A stretch of DNA of 64,000 nt. It comes from Aplectana chamaeleonis. Taxonomy: Eukaryota > Nematoda > Chromadorea > Rhabditida > Cosmocercidae. Shown piece by piece: positions 32,615-44,600 of the stretch. Each line of letters begins with the position of its first letter. Positions within the stretch are counted from its first letter, which is position 1. The translations under genes and the position numbers were made by a program. The stretch spans positions 3,214,501 to 3,278,500 of the forward strand of contig JAPDOI010000021.1 of the NCBI GenBank assembly GCA_029168955.1. The letters are read 5' to 3'. The notes under the pieces are model-generated. The model saw nothing but the letters and a program-made list of their open reading frames with translations. It had not been told where the DNA came from and ran no database searches.

Positions 32615-35600
32615 CTAAAAAACATAACATACAATTGCGTGATCTGCACAACAAAAAACAAAAAACACTTACTTCGTTTACAATTCGTAGGGCTTCATGA
32701 TGAGGTTTCTCCGCAGCAATGAAATTGAACAGATTGAGGATGGCGATTCCGCCATCATTCAAACCAGATAAACCTGCGTCGTTTTTAACGGAGAATATCA
32801 ACCCAATCCTAGAACAGTAAGGGCAGAATGGTAAGGGTAAAAGGAGAACAAAATGAATTCAACACACCTCAGAGGGATCTCGTGTTTGAAAAATGCGTGC
32901 GCTATCTTCATCAGGCTGCGACTCGTCTTCTCCGTAGGATCGACTACGAAAACCTGAGGAAAACAATATGCATGAAAAATAGCAGCGCAAATCGTAATTG
33001 CGGCTTGCAACCTACGTGGCACAACATCAATGACCACTTCTACAGCCCATTTCCCCTCAGTAAGGACTGCTTCACCCACCCTGTGGCAATTTGGAAAACC
33101 ATGTTGTTGTTGCTGTAGGTCTGGGACAGTGCATAAATGACACGAGTTTGAAATTCCCTAGATAATGCGGGGATTCCGAAAAAATGGCATTTTCAATGCT
33201 TCACAAACAGGTAAGGGAATTCTTGGAGTTCAGAAAAAAATTTCGAATTCGGGTTAAAACTTTCAACTGGAGCACTGAACCCGAATTCGGGGTCTATTTG
33301 TAGCCAGACTTAGGGTTACTGAAGGTTACGGTCTTCTTCTTCTTATCGGCCACAAAAGGCAGCCACATCGCACGGGTTCTTCCACATATCCACAACTGTT
33401 AGAGAAGTCGGCCTCACAGGACATGTAAATAAATGAAATGAATCGTGCCCTGGGTTGTGGCAGTCGGGACATTCGTCAGGGATCGACGAGTCGATCTTAT
33501 GGACGAAGGCCTTGAGGTATGTCCACAACGTAGACCTGCCAGGATGACGCGTGTACGTCTGGGTAGGTCCATTTCGCTGCCATCGATCGGGGGGGGGGCA
33601 CGTCGCCAAGAACTGGATTTGGCGGAGCACTGGAAAGGTATTCTCTGACGAAACGGGTGTGCTCCATTTGCAGCAGTCTGACGCGATTGAGCTCCGACGT
33701 CGCCCAACGTTGACGATCCAAGACAGAGACTGCAGCATGAAGTGGCGAGTGTATATGTCGGAAATGGGGACCAGATGACAGTAGAGGAAAATTGGGGTGT
33801 GTGGAATTCCTTACAATGCCAACATGGATCTGTTGCGACTGGAGTTGACAATGCTGCTTTACACAAAGCAGCGAACACTCTTGATGTAGATGAGATACCG
33901 GTGTGGATCGAGGGCATCCAGTGATCACGCGTAGAGCAGTGTTCTGTGCCCGCTGAAGCTTGCTCCAAGAGGTTTCCGCAGTGTCTTGACCATATTGGGG
34001 CTCCATATTCCAGCACCGGCTGCACCATAGCCCTGTAGGTGGTTCGCAGGATTTCTTTAGAGCAACCCCATGTAGTGCCTGCTAGCGAACGTAGCATGTT
34101 GTTACGTGTGTTGGCAGCAGCAGCTCAAATACGTGTATTTTCATGAAAACTTAAAGACGGGTCCAGGAATACACCGAGTAGTCGAGGGTGTTTTGATAAG
34201 GGCAGCATATTTCCTTCCCGAAGAACCTTGGGATGCAGCTTGTGTTCGGCTGTCGCTGTAGTGCACAAAGTAACGCTGGACTTGGTTGAAGAGACCTTTA
34301 GCTGCTTCGATTCCAGGAACTTAGCCAGACTGACGAGGTATTTATTCATCTCAGCAGTGGCTCGATCGATGACAGGGTCAGTACAAATAATAGTGATGTC
34401 ATCCGCATATAGACATAAGTGGATGTTTGGTGACGGCTTCGGCACATCAGACAAATACAATGAAAACAGGCTGGGAGATAAAACTCCTCCTTGTGGGACG
34501 CCCGCCTTCAGGGGCACAGACTTCGACAAGTGTCCATCAAACTTCACACGAATGGAACATTCTTGACAACGTTATCAGTCCATCTTTTGCACCAGTCGGG
34601 AATAGTAGAGTCCGGGATCGATTTGGACAGCAGCGGGATACTGACATTATCGAAGGCAGCGGATAAATCAACCGCCACGACTATACTTCTACCAGCTGGA
34701 GGTTTCATGTTGAAGCCAGCAATTATGTGTTCTGTGATGGACGTGAGTGCCGTAATGGTAGAGTGGGCCTTCTTGAAGCCATGTTGATGCACGTTATGAC
34801 GTAATGCTTCTTGGAGGTGCGGGTTGATGAATTTCTCCGCTAACTTAGCAATAGGGGACAAAAGGGAGATGGGTCGATGCGAAGTTGCTTGATCTTCTGG
34901 TTTGCCAGGCTTGAGGATCGGTAGAACAATTGCTTGCTTCCATCTAGCGGGAATGACACCTAAGCTGAATGACGAGCAGACCGGATCACAAAGTAGTTCA
35001 AGGAACTGTTCCGGCAAGTGCTTGAGATGGACGGCTGACACGCCGTCGGGTCCCTTGGCTCTAGAGTTCTTCATGGACTTGATGAGGGAAGACATCTCAG
35101 AGGCAGTTATGGCAGGTACATCTTGTCGGCTGAGCTTCCTTGAAGACCGGAGAGTGAGCCTGTTGGAATGATCACGGCGGGACGTAGCTGAAGCAAAGTG
35201 TTTTCCAAGTCGACATGCAGCCTTGAATCCGGACTCGACTTTCCCTGAAAGGAACTCGAGCATGTTGCGATCCGCTACCAATTTCTTAACAGATAACCGC
35301 TTAAGAATGCTCCAAGTCTTCTTTGCATCAGTGGAGAAATTCAAGGACTCAGGAACTCCATCCATCGCGTCCGCTTGTAATCATTCAGCCTTTTGGTGAT
35401 CTCATCAGACAGTAGTTGAATGCTGGGATCTCCAGGATCAGCACGGCGTTTCTCGTCCCGTGATTCGATCAGCTCCAGGACATCTCTGGGAACGTTAGGA
35501 TGAAACGTTCTAACGCGCCCTGTAGGAATTGCAATTCTGGAGGCATTGCATATGGCATCAACAATGAACTTGTCCTTCTCATGAACGGAGCCGGTAAGCG

Positions 35601-38600
35601 GATAGTAGGCTACCCGACTGAGTAACACCTCCTTAAACGTGACCCAGTTAGCCTTACGATAGTTGGTGTACAATTTGCTACGCGAGCCTACGAAAGGTGC
35701 CAGGTGACTATTGAGCGACAAATCCAATGAAGCACATATGGGTACATGATCGCTGGCCATAGCTATAGCAGTGGACCAGTTACAGGAAACAGCAAGAGAA
35801 GATGATACAAAAGTGACATCAGGAGAGGACGGCCTGCCCGTGGACGGAAGGCGAGTGGGAGCGTCCTCATTAAAGGCATCGTTCGCGATGGAATTCGTTT
35901 TTGAGTTTTCCATATAAAATGAAAGCTCTAGTACCCTATATAACAGCTACGTTGAAATACCCGCGAAAAAATCACTGAAAACTCTTTTTCCAGACCGAAA
36001 ATCTCTCAATCGACTTTCGATAAAGGAAGAGTCGATCGTTAGAGATCGCTGTTTTGACCTACGATCTCACGATCAATTGAAGTTCATCTTTCATTCTAGT
36101 GATTTGTGGATAAGGAAAGGTTAACCGAGGTGTGTAGAAAAGTCATTCTTCACGTAATAGTACAGTATATTCCATCAACTTCCCCTCAGCTGTACTGTAT
36201 CAATTGCTGATCAATTACTTACACGAGGGCTGACAGCAAGTTGTGCCAGATGACTGACGGAGGGCCGGCCTCTTTTGGCGGAATTTGACATTCCACCTAA
36301 TTTATCTTCACTATAAAGCGTTGTTAACCGAACAAACTCTCCCCTGCGTTCTTAGGTGGGCCCAGAAAATCATTCGAACCGGAAAAACGGTGAGTGGTTT
36401 TCAGCGCGTACGATGCCTTTAATGGCAACAAGATCACAATCCTCAGCAAAAAGCTCTAGTAGTTCACCTCTGTCATCAGGATCTAGAGAGGAGAACCAGG
36501 ATGTAGAGTGAGCATTAAAATCGCCAGCCATGACAACAGAAGACGATGGGAGGGCAGTGTGCACAGATTGCAAAAATGGAGTGGGGTCAAACGAACTAGG
36601 ACACGAGGAGGTGGGGGGAATATAAACATTGACGATATCTATAGGGCAACTTTGCAATACAACAGAAACACCTATACATTCTACAACATTATCATTAGGG
36701 ATAGGAATAAGGTGGGAGGGTATGGAGGATTTCACAAATGCAGAAACGCCACCACCATGAGATGTGCGAGGAAGGTGGTAAGACGTATAACCGGGGAGGC
36801 GGGGTAGGGAAGATGTTGGGCTAAGTTTTGTCTCCTGAAGGAGAATGACACCTGGACGAGAGCGTTCAATGTACAATGTAAGTTCAGCAAGTTTGGCACG
36901 CAGGCCATTGATATTGAGTTGAAAAATGTCTAGACTATGAAGAGGAACACTAGGGGGAGAGTTAGAGCAAGAAGTACAACAATAAGCAACAGTGTAGTCG
37001 TTATAGCTGGTTAACCCCGAACATTTGAGGTGTACCCAGCCGACGAAACCACAGCACTGGACGCTTGCATGTTGAGCCGATAATCCACAATGAAAGCAGG
37101 GATATCGTGGAGTCTTGCTGCGTGGCCCTGGGTTCCTCTCAATGCCGGCTCGTAACAGTAGTATGCGGAGGAGTGCAGCAGCCAGCCATTTGCACTCCCA
37201 TACAGAAAAAACTCCTCGTGGAGTTGTTGATGCCCGTTTGATGAGTCTCCTTGATCTTGGCAGTCGACTCCACAGATCCACCACGCGTAGGTTGAGCATC
37301 TCGGATCCAAGGTTACGGTAGGTATAATGTCTTTTACCTGGCGTTACTTACCTTAAAATTTCGAAAAGCGAAAAATGGAAATCAAATCGTTTCCGCAGAA
37401 ATCCGCGGAAATCAAATTCGTGTTCAGCGTCCCAAGTCACACCAACAAAGACATTTTGAGTCAAATCTGAGAGTTTGACCGAGCTACCGCTAACCCACCG
37501 TTATATACCGTAATCCAAGGAAAATCGGTAAACCGACAACAGGTTTGTGCTAATAAGGGAAGTGTTTAGAGTGTCAAACGCATCTGCGGAAACGACTAGT
37601 ACCATTAGTATCTCTTGTGGCTCAATAGCAAAAATGCGCAGTATCCAGCCCCGAGCTGCAGGTTCCAAGAAAATACATGCTTAAAAAGGTAGTTTTTTTA
37701 CCTTTTTAAACCTTCCAAAAAGCGCATTAGTCTTCGGAAAATCCGGAAATGGACCTCATAAATGTGTTCAGCGCCCAAAACTACCCCCCCTGAGCAAAGT
37801 TTGGGTGAAGGCACATTTTCCATACTTCGTCCAGAGTAATAGCGTTTTGGACAAAAAATTTTCGGTTGGGCGTTTATCTATACCGATTAGAGGGCTCTGG
37901 AAGCGTTTCAGAAAAATGTTCCAGATTTGACTTGAAATTCTCCCAGGTGGGTTTTTTGAGGCGCTGATCACTAATCTGTGGTTTATTGGTTCTTTCAAAG
38001 GTTCCCGACCGGGGAAAATTTCGAGGGAAAAACGCCACTTTCGAGATTTCCGGTTTTCTACGATGGATATGTCTCAAAATCAGGGGTGTGCGGCAATTGC
38101 CGTTTGCCGATTGCCGTTTGCCGTTTGCCGGCCATTTTTGGGGTTTGCCGTTGCCGTTGCCGTTTGCCGAAATTGTCGTCTAAAACGGCAAATTTTCGGC
38201 AAAAACTCGTTGAAACAACAGAATTTCCCTAACCGCAGTCTCTGTATTGGTCACCGATTCGGAGCTGCTATAAATGATTATTTTGACTAGTTCCAGCTTC
38301 TGGTTCTGGTTCATTCAATGTATAATTTTATCCTTTCAATCAGTAACTTATGAAAACATCTAGACTGGGTAATCAGAGGAGTTCGTTAGAGTTCTAAATT
38401 GTTTGGGAGCCTCCAGATGTCTTTTTTAATCATCAAATGCCAAAATCGTAAAAAACTTTTTTTCAGAGGCATACCGATTACTGCAAGTTCCAGGATTACA
38501 AAACCAAGTCATATCAAAGCTGTAGCGCAAAAGCAGCCTTATCTGGACATATGAACCAGTGGAGAACTCGTGTACTGTGCTTATCTAGGCCAAATTCCGG

Positions 38601-41600
38601 TCCGCAATTGCGTCTTGACACGCTTTGCAGCCGCACGCGCTCGAGTCAGTCGGGTTTCCGGCGCCAAAGCCGACTCGATGTGACTTTTTATACAATTTTC
38701 TCCAATTTTTCTTAGTTTCCAGCTTCCGAAACCCACCCAGAGTCACCACATCGGCGGCTGCAGCGCTGGAAGCTCTTCTGACTCGAGAGCGTGCGGCCGC
38801 AAAGCGTGTCGAGACGCAATTGCGGACCGGAATTCGGCCCAGATAAGCACAGTATATAGGCTCACTTATCGTCGGTTGGTTGGCTGATGTTAATTATTGG
38901 GACAGGAAAATTATCAATTCTACAAGCACTTTGTCGGGCTTTTTAAAAGTTGATCAATATTCACAGCGGTCGTTAAAGGCAGTGGTCAAGGAAATCTTCG
39001 ATTTCGAGATCACTAGCTGAAATGAAAGGTTGACTTAATGGCAGAGATGGGTTTGCTAGGAAATGGTGTAAAGATGAAAAAATGAAAAATCGTTGAAGGC
39101 AACGATTAAAACGGCGTTCAAATTTTCACCAGAAATCGAAGGGTTCGAGGCCCATTGCAACAACAGTGTGGGAAACCGGCTCAGAACGAGCAACCAATAG
39201 CAATATACGGCCCGAAACTTGAACGTAGTGTACTCGCTCCACCCACTTCCTCGGTACCCACAGGGGAGGTAAGTTGGGCGGGTAAACCACATTCAAGTTT
39301 TGGGACCGTATGAAGCGATTTATTGCTTGTCTCTAGCCGACATTGTTGCTGCAATTGGCCTCGTGCTAGCTTGTAGGCCGAGTACGCACAAAGGGAAGAG
39401 CCGAAGAGCAGTCCAGCTGGCTAGCGCACTGCACGCGACGCCCCAGCGACGAAGTGAGCGCAGCGGACTTCCGTCGCGCGCGTCGAATGTATACTCTGTT
39501 TATCTTGAATTGCACAAAACACAGTCCGCCAATAGTCCTATAATTGGCCCGCTAGTACCGTAGTGTACGTCCACGACGCGTTTTCGCCAGACTCGGGTGG
39601 CAGGGTGGGTAGCCGAGTGACGGCATTGACGGATCGATTGCTCTGCACACCGGGTGTACACCCTGGTCTGCCGAGAACGCGTCGTGGACGTACACTACGG
39701 TACTAGCGGGCCAATTAGAGGACTATTGGCGGACCGTGTTTTGTGCAATTCAAGATAAACAGAGTATACCAGTCAAACGCCCTCATTCTGCGCATTCGAT
39801 CAACATGCCCCTCGTAGCTCTTGATTTGAAATTTCGAAGGCTGCTTTTACCGTGAGCACTGCATTCAACTAGGCTGGTCTGACTCCATTCCTGTAGCCTC
39901 ACAAGGGTAACCATTCAATCGTAGTTTGAAGTGAGCGAAATTGGAATCCTTGAGCCTACTACTTGCTACTAACAGTAATACTTGTGACTCCGGTTATAGC
40001 CTAAACCGCGCGCCGCTGATCGCGGTGTGAACTGTATTTCGCCATCAATCCTGAGCAATCATCGCGTATTCACCCTTCTATTCGCATCTGATTATGGTAC
40101 CAGTATCGTCCACAGTCTTTGGGCCGGCGCGAACTCCCATCGCACCAAGCTTGCTTACGGTTTGCTGATCTCCCATGGATCGTCTAGGCTGGGATGCGCT
40201 GGCCGCAGGCCCCTATTAGAAAATCCTTTGCGGGCCTGTTACACTTTGCACTGCTTAAGAAGACGCCCATCTCTTGAATCTCTAGCGTTGATTTGTACGG
40301 AAACTTCAAATGGAGAGGAATTAATAGAATTATCGCTGGCGATGGAGAAGCTTACAGCCTTGTTAATCTTGGTACTGACTATTGATCACCTGGGGCTTCG
40401 AAGTAGCTTCTGATATAAAGGATGTTCCTTCCTGTAAAGGCTATTGAAACGTCAGACTCATAGTAAGTGGCAGATATTGCATGGAATACGACATGACTAA
40501 CAAGGAAGGGTTGCCTACATCAGATGGAGTTTCGGGATGCACTTTTAATATGTTCTAAGGGGGGAGGGATGGGACAGTGTTCCAATATCCAACACTCAAA
40601 ATCTGCTAAATGCCTCAGGCAGTCCCTAAAAAAGATACAAATTTGAACAAGGCCGGAACGGCTCTACCGAAGTGAGTAGAGCTGCTTTGACGATTGATTT
40701 ACCTTGGTGTATGTTCAGAATAGATCAGAATTTGGGCAACAATGCATAATTTCTGATCTAAATAGAATCAATGCACCAAAATTTTCTAAATTTATTCTGA
40801 ACACACCTAAAGGTAATTCAATCGTTAAATCGGCTCTACTCGCTTCGGCCGAACCGTTCTGGCCTTGATCAGATTTTCACCTTTTTAGGGACTGCCTGAG
40901 GCATTTAGCAGATTCTGAGCATGGGATACTGAAACACTGTCCTCCCCCTAGAACATATTAAAATTGCATCCCGAAAGTCCATCTGAAGTTGGTAACCCTC
41001 CCTTGTTCGCGGATGTTGGCGTATTATAACACAAAACAGAATTTGCCGTTTGCCGTTTTGCCGTTTGCCGTTTGCCGGTCATTTTTGGGGTTTGCCGTTG
41101 CCGTTTCCGTTTGCCGAAATCTGAAATTCCTTTGCCGCACACCCCTGCTCAAAATCATTCTCTGAAGGTTATTTGGAGTGCCAAACACGAATCTTGAGTC
41201 CGTTTATAGATTTTTGGCAGATTACGTGGGTATACGATAGTTTGGTCAAAATCTCCGATTTTACTCAAAATTCGTATACGGGGGTTATTCGGGGTGGAGA
41301 ATTCGAATTTAACGTTCGTTTGTCGATTTTTAAAATACTAAGGTGAGTTTTGTCCCCTAAATGACATGTTACCTATGATAACCTACAGTAAACCTCAAAA
41401 TTTCGACAAATGGAATCAAGATCAGGGGTGTGCGGCAATTGTCGTTTGCCGGCCATTTTTGGGGTTTTCCGCTGCCGTTTGCCGAAGTTCTCGTCTAAAA
41501 CGGCAAATTTTCGGCAAACATGCGTTAAAACTGCAAGATTTGCCCTCACCGCAGTTTCTGTATTAGTCAGCGATTCGAAGCTGCTACAAATAATTATTTT

Positions 41601-44600
41601 GCCTAGTTTCAGCTACTAGTTCCAGCTGTAATGTGTAATTGTACCCATTGAATCGGTAAAAAACATTGACATCTCTAGCGCAAATGACAGAAGAGTTTGA
41701 CAAGGCCTCCCGACTTTCTCTCAAGAAGGGCTAAGTTTGACTCGGTTTTTTTTTCAAGCAAATTTTTCAAACTAACATCCTCTGAACTAGAAGAGGATGC
41801 CTGAAGCTCAGTAATATGACAACCAAACCCAAATTAGAGACATCTTTTTCTCCAACAGAACGAATCCTGCCTTTAAAAAGTACTATTATTTAGAGAAACA
41901 ATTCTCTTTCACCTTCTTTAGTTCTCGCCCACGTCACAGTGAATATAAATGAAATGATGAAAAAGCCTTGACTAGACTAGGTAATCAGAGGAATTCGTTC
42001 AAATTCTAGTTGTTTGGGAGCCTCTGAATGTCTTTTCTCAATCATCAAATTCTTGGCCCTTTAAAAATGCCTAAAAGGCAAAGAAAAGTCCTTTTCAAGA
42101 GGTATACCGATTCCTGCAAGATCCAAGATTACAAAACCGAATGATACAAAGTTGTAGCATAGAAGCTGCCCTTCGCAGACATATGAACCCGTTGAGAACT
42201 CGTGTAGATCAGCCCGCTTATCGCCGGTTGGTGATCTGATGGTAATACGTAATTGTGACAGGAAATTGATCAATTCTGCAAATGTTTTGTCCAGCTTTTT
42301 TAAAATTGAAAAATGTTAACAGCGGTCATCAAAGGTATTTCCGATTTCGCAATCATTAGCTGAAACGAAGGGTTTACCCAATGGCAGAGCTGAATTTGTT
42401 AAGAAATGGTGTAAAGAAGAAAAATCTGCTGCCGAGATGTCGTATGTTCTGCCGTGGCAGTGTGGAGGAAAGAAGACCACCTCCGTGCAAACCGACGTCA
42501 ACCCCTCCGCGAAGAGGGTTTTTGTCGTGGGAGAGGTGCTGGCTGGTCGCAGCTCTCCTAAAGATTCTACTACAAATGGCCGGCGTCGAGAGGAATCCAG
42601 GACCCGCTCAGAAGTACCCATGCGCCACGTGCGGCAAGGATGTCACATGGAGGAAAACAAGCGTCCAGTGCTTCGGATGCCAAAGGTGGGTGCATCTCTC
42701 CTGTTCGGGTCTCAGTTCTGCGAGGCATCACGACTCTTCCTTCCGTTGTGTTCTGTGCTCTGCCCCCAGCAACTCTGATTCCTCTCTCACCAACCGCCCC
42801 CTCTCTATTGTACATATCAACCTCAACGGCCTTCGAGCCAAGCTGTCTGAACTCTCTCTTTTCGCACGTACTGATCATCCTGATATCATTATGGTTCAGG
42901 AAACCAAGCTGTCTCCTTACGCTAACGCTCGTTTACCTAACATTCCTGGCTACACTGCTTATCATGCTCCAAGGTCAGCTCACGGCGGAGGAGTTTCCAC
43001 TTTCGTATTATCTAATATACCCTCTCATATCATACCAAACACCCCATCGGACGGTACTCTTGAGTACCTACCTATCCATCTCCCTCTTAAAACACCTATA
43101 TCTCTTTTTAATATCTATATCCCTCCTACCACGTCCTGTCCCCAATCTTACGACCCCACTCCCTCACTCAAGCAGTTGTACGACTGCTCACTTTCACACT
43201 CTGTTGTCTTCGCAGGCGATTTCAATGTTCACACATTCTGCTCGTCGCTTGACACTGACGCTAGAGAAGACGTCGAAGAATGGGCGGAGGAGTGCAATCT
43301 GGTCATTCTCAACGATGATCAGCCCACTCGTTTCCCGGCCAACGGCCGATCCTCTAGTCCAGACATCTCTCTTGTGTCTTCTATCTCTCTAGCGCCTGCT
43401 CTTTGTCGACCGCTACAACTCTGTCCAGTGATCATATCCCCGTCTTTGTCCATGTCGATCTCTCTTATTCTCTTGCTCCTTATTCATGTATCCGTCAAAG
43501 GTCTTATCTAAATCTTTGCCTTGCAGACTGGCGCTTGTTCAGGGAGGTGGCACTTCGCAATGTGGATGACTACCCATGGAATGGAAACGTGCACCAGAAG
43601 GAACGTCACTTGACCGACGCGATTCGCAAGGCCATGAAAGCAGCCATTCCGGAGAGCCGAGTTAAGACCTTTCCCAATGTCACCAGAGAAATCTTGGAGA
43701 AGATAAGGACAAGGGATGCAAAGAGAGTCGCAGATCACCTGGATCCGACCATTGCTGAGCTGGACAGCGAGATTAAGCGAGATCTGGACAAGCACAAGAA
43801 GGAGTGTTGGGAGAAATTCACGGAGAAGATGAATTTCAAGAGTGACGGAGCATCAACTTGGAAAGTTCTAAAGAAGATCTCGGGCAAGAGCACCTCCACC
43901 AACTACTCTACGATCGAGTTCGAGAATGGAGTCTTCAAATCGGGAAAGGAGGCTGCAACTGCTCTCGGAAAGAATTTTTTCATAACTCAGGCTAAGAGAG
44001 GGAAACAAAATCGAGTGACTGTAAGAGAGCTCTGTAAGTTGCCATTCATGAATGAAGCAGAAGCAGTGACGCCCGCGCAGATTGAAAAGGTGGTAAAAGA
44101 GATGCGCAACTCGAAGGCTGTAGGGCCGGATGGCATTAGTCCAGCGATCTTGAAGAAACTGCCGCCTGAGATTATGCCAATCCTGGCTGACGTCATCAAC
44201 ACATCCTTTCGCTCGTGCATTGTACCGAATTGTACTGGAAAATGGCAAGCGTCGTTCCGTTGCCTAAGGCAGGTAAATCACCATCGACGGCTAAGGGATA
44301 CAGGTCAATAAGTCTATTATCACCAATCACAAAGGTCGCTGAGAAACTGGTCGTGGAGAAGCTTGCCGCTCATAATAACAAACAGCAGCACCAACATGGA
44401 TTCCGCAAATTACACTCTACCACCACGGCGCTGCTGGAGATTGTGAACTATGTCTTGGATGGCACCAACGCCTATAAACCTCAACGCACTGTTGGCGTAG
44501 CCCTGGACCTCACGGAAGCTTTTGATTCTGTCAACTTGGGCATACTGTCTGAGAAGCTTTTGAGGTCCACCATCAAGCCTTGGCAGAAACGATGGATAAC

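Larger units (their letters stand above)
33333..37308 (-). mobile_element. LINE-A copy 3, full length, in the UGGT intron
   Basis: An 11-bp target duplication AAGGTTACGGT lies at 33322-33332 and 37309-37319. The 5' end (right side) is GGATCCGAGATGC and the tail (left) is TAAGAAGAAGAAGA on the minus strand. Without the TTAA MITE at 35870-36422 it is ~3.43 kb, like copy 2 (3457 bp). Orientation is the same as the host gene. It has the fewest coding breaks of the LINE-A copies. Confidence 0.93.
38081..41147. mobile_element. Non-autonomous hAT element 1 (3067 bp with three nested MITEs)
   Basis: TIRs CAGGGGTGTGCGGCAA and TTGCCGCACACCCCTG are perfect inverted repeats. The 8-bp target duplication CTCAAAAT is exact (38073-38080, 41148-41155). 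Subterminal zones repeat TTGCCGTTTGCCG. Removing three palindromic insertions leaves ~2.0 kb, which aligns with hAT element 2. No transposase is encoded. Confidence 0.95.

Noticed and set aside
33005..33110. A UGGT exon directly upstream of the FVVDP exon
   Set aside because: The frame in phase contains TAG and does not resemble UGGT; the true preceding exon is at 47983-48102.
38975..39105. A further TTAA MITE starting GTTAAAGGCAGTGGTCAAG
   Set aside because: hAT element 2 has the corresponding sequence (42303 on) without an insertion, so it is part of the hAT element.
40027..40413. A 128-codon ORF inside hAT element 1
   Set aside because: Not conserved as an ORF in hAT element 2, and no similarity to transposases.
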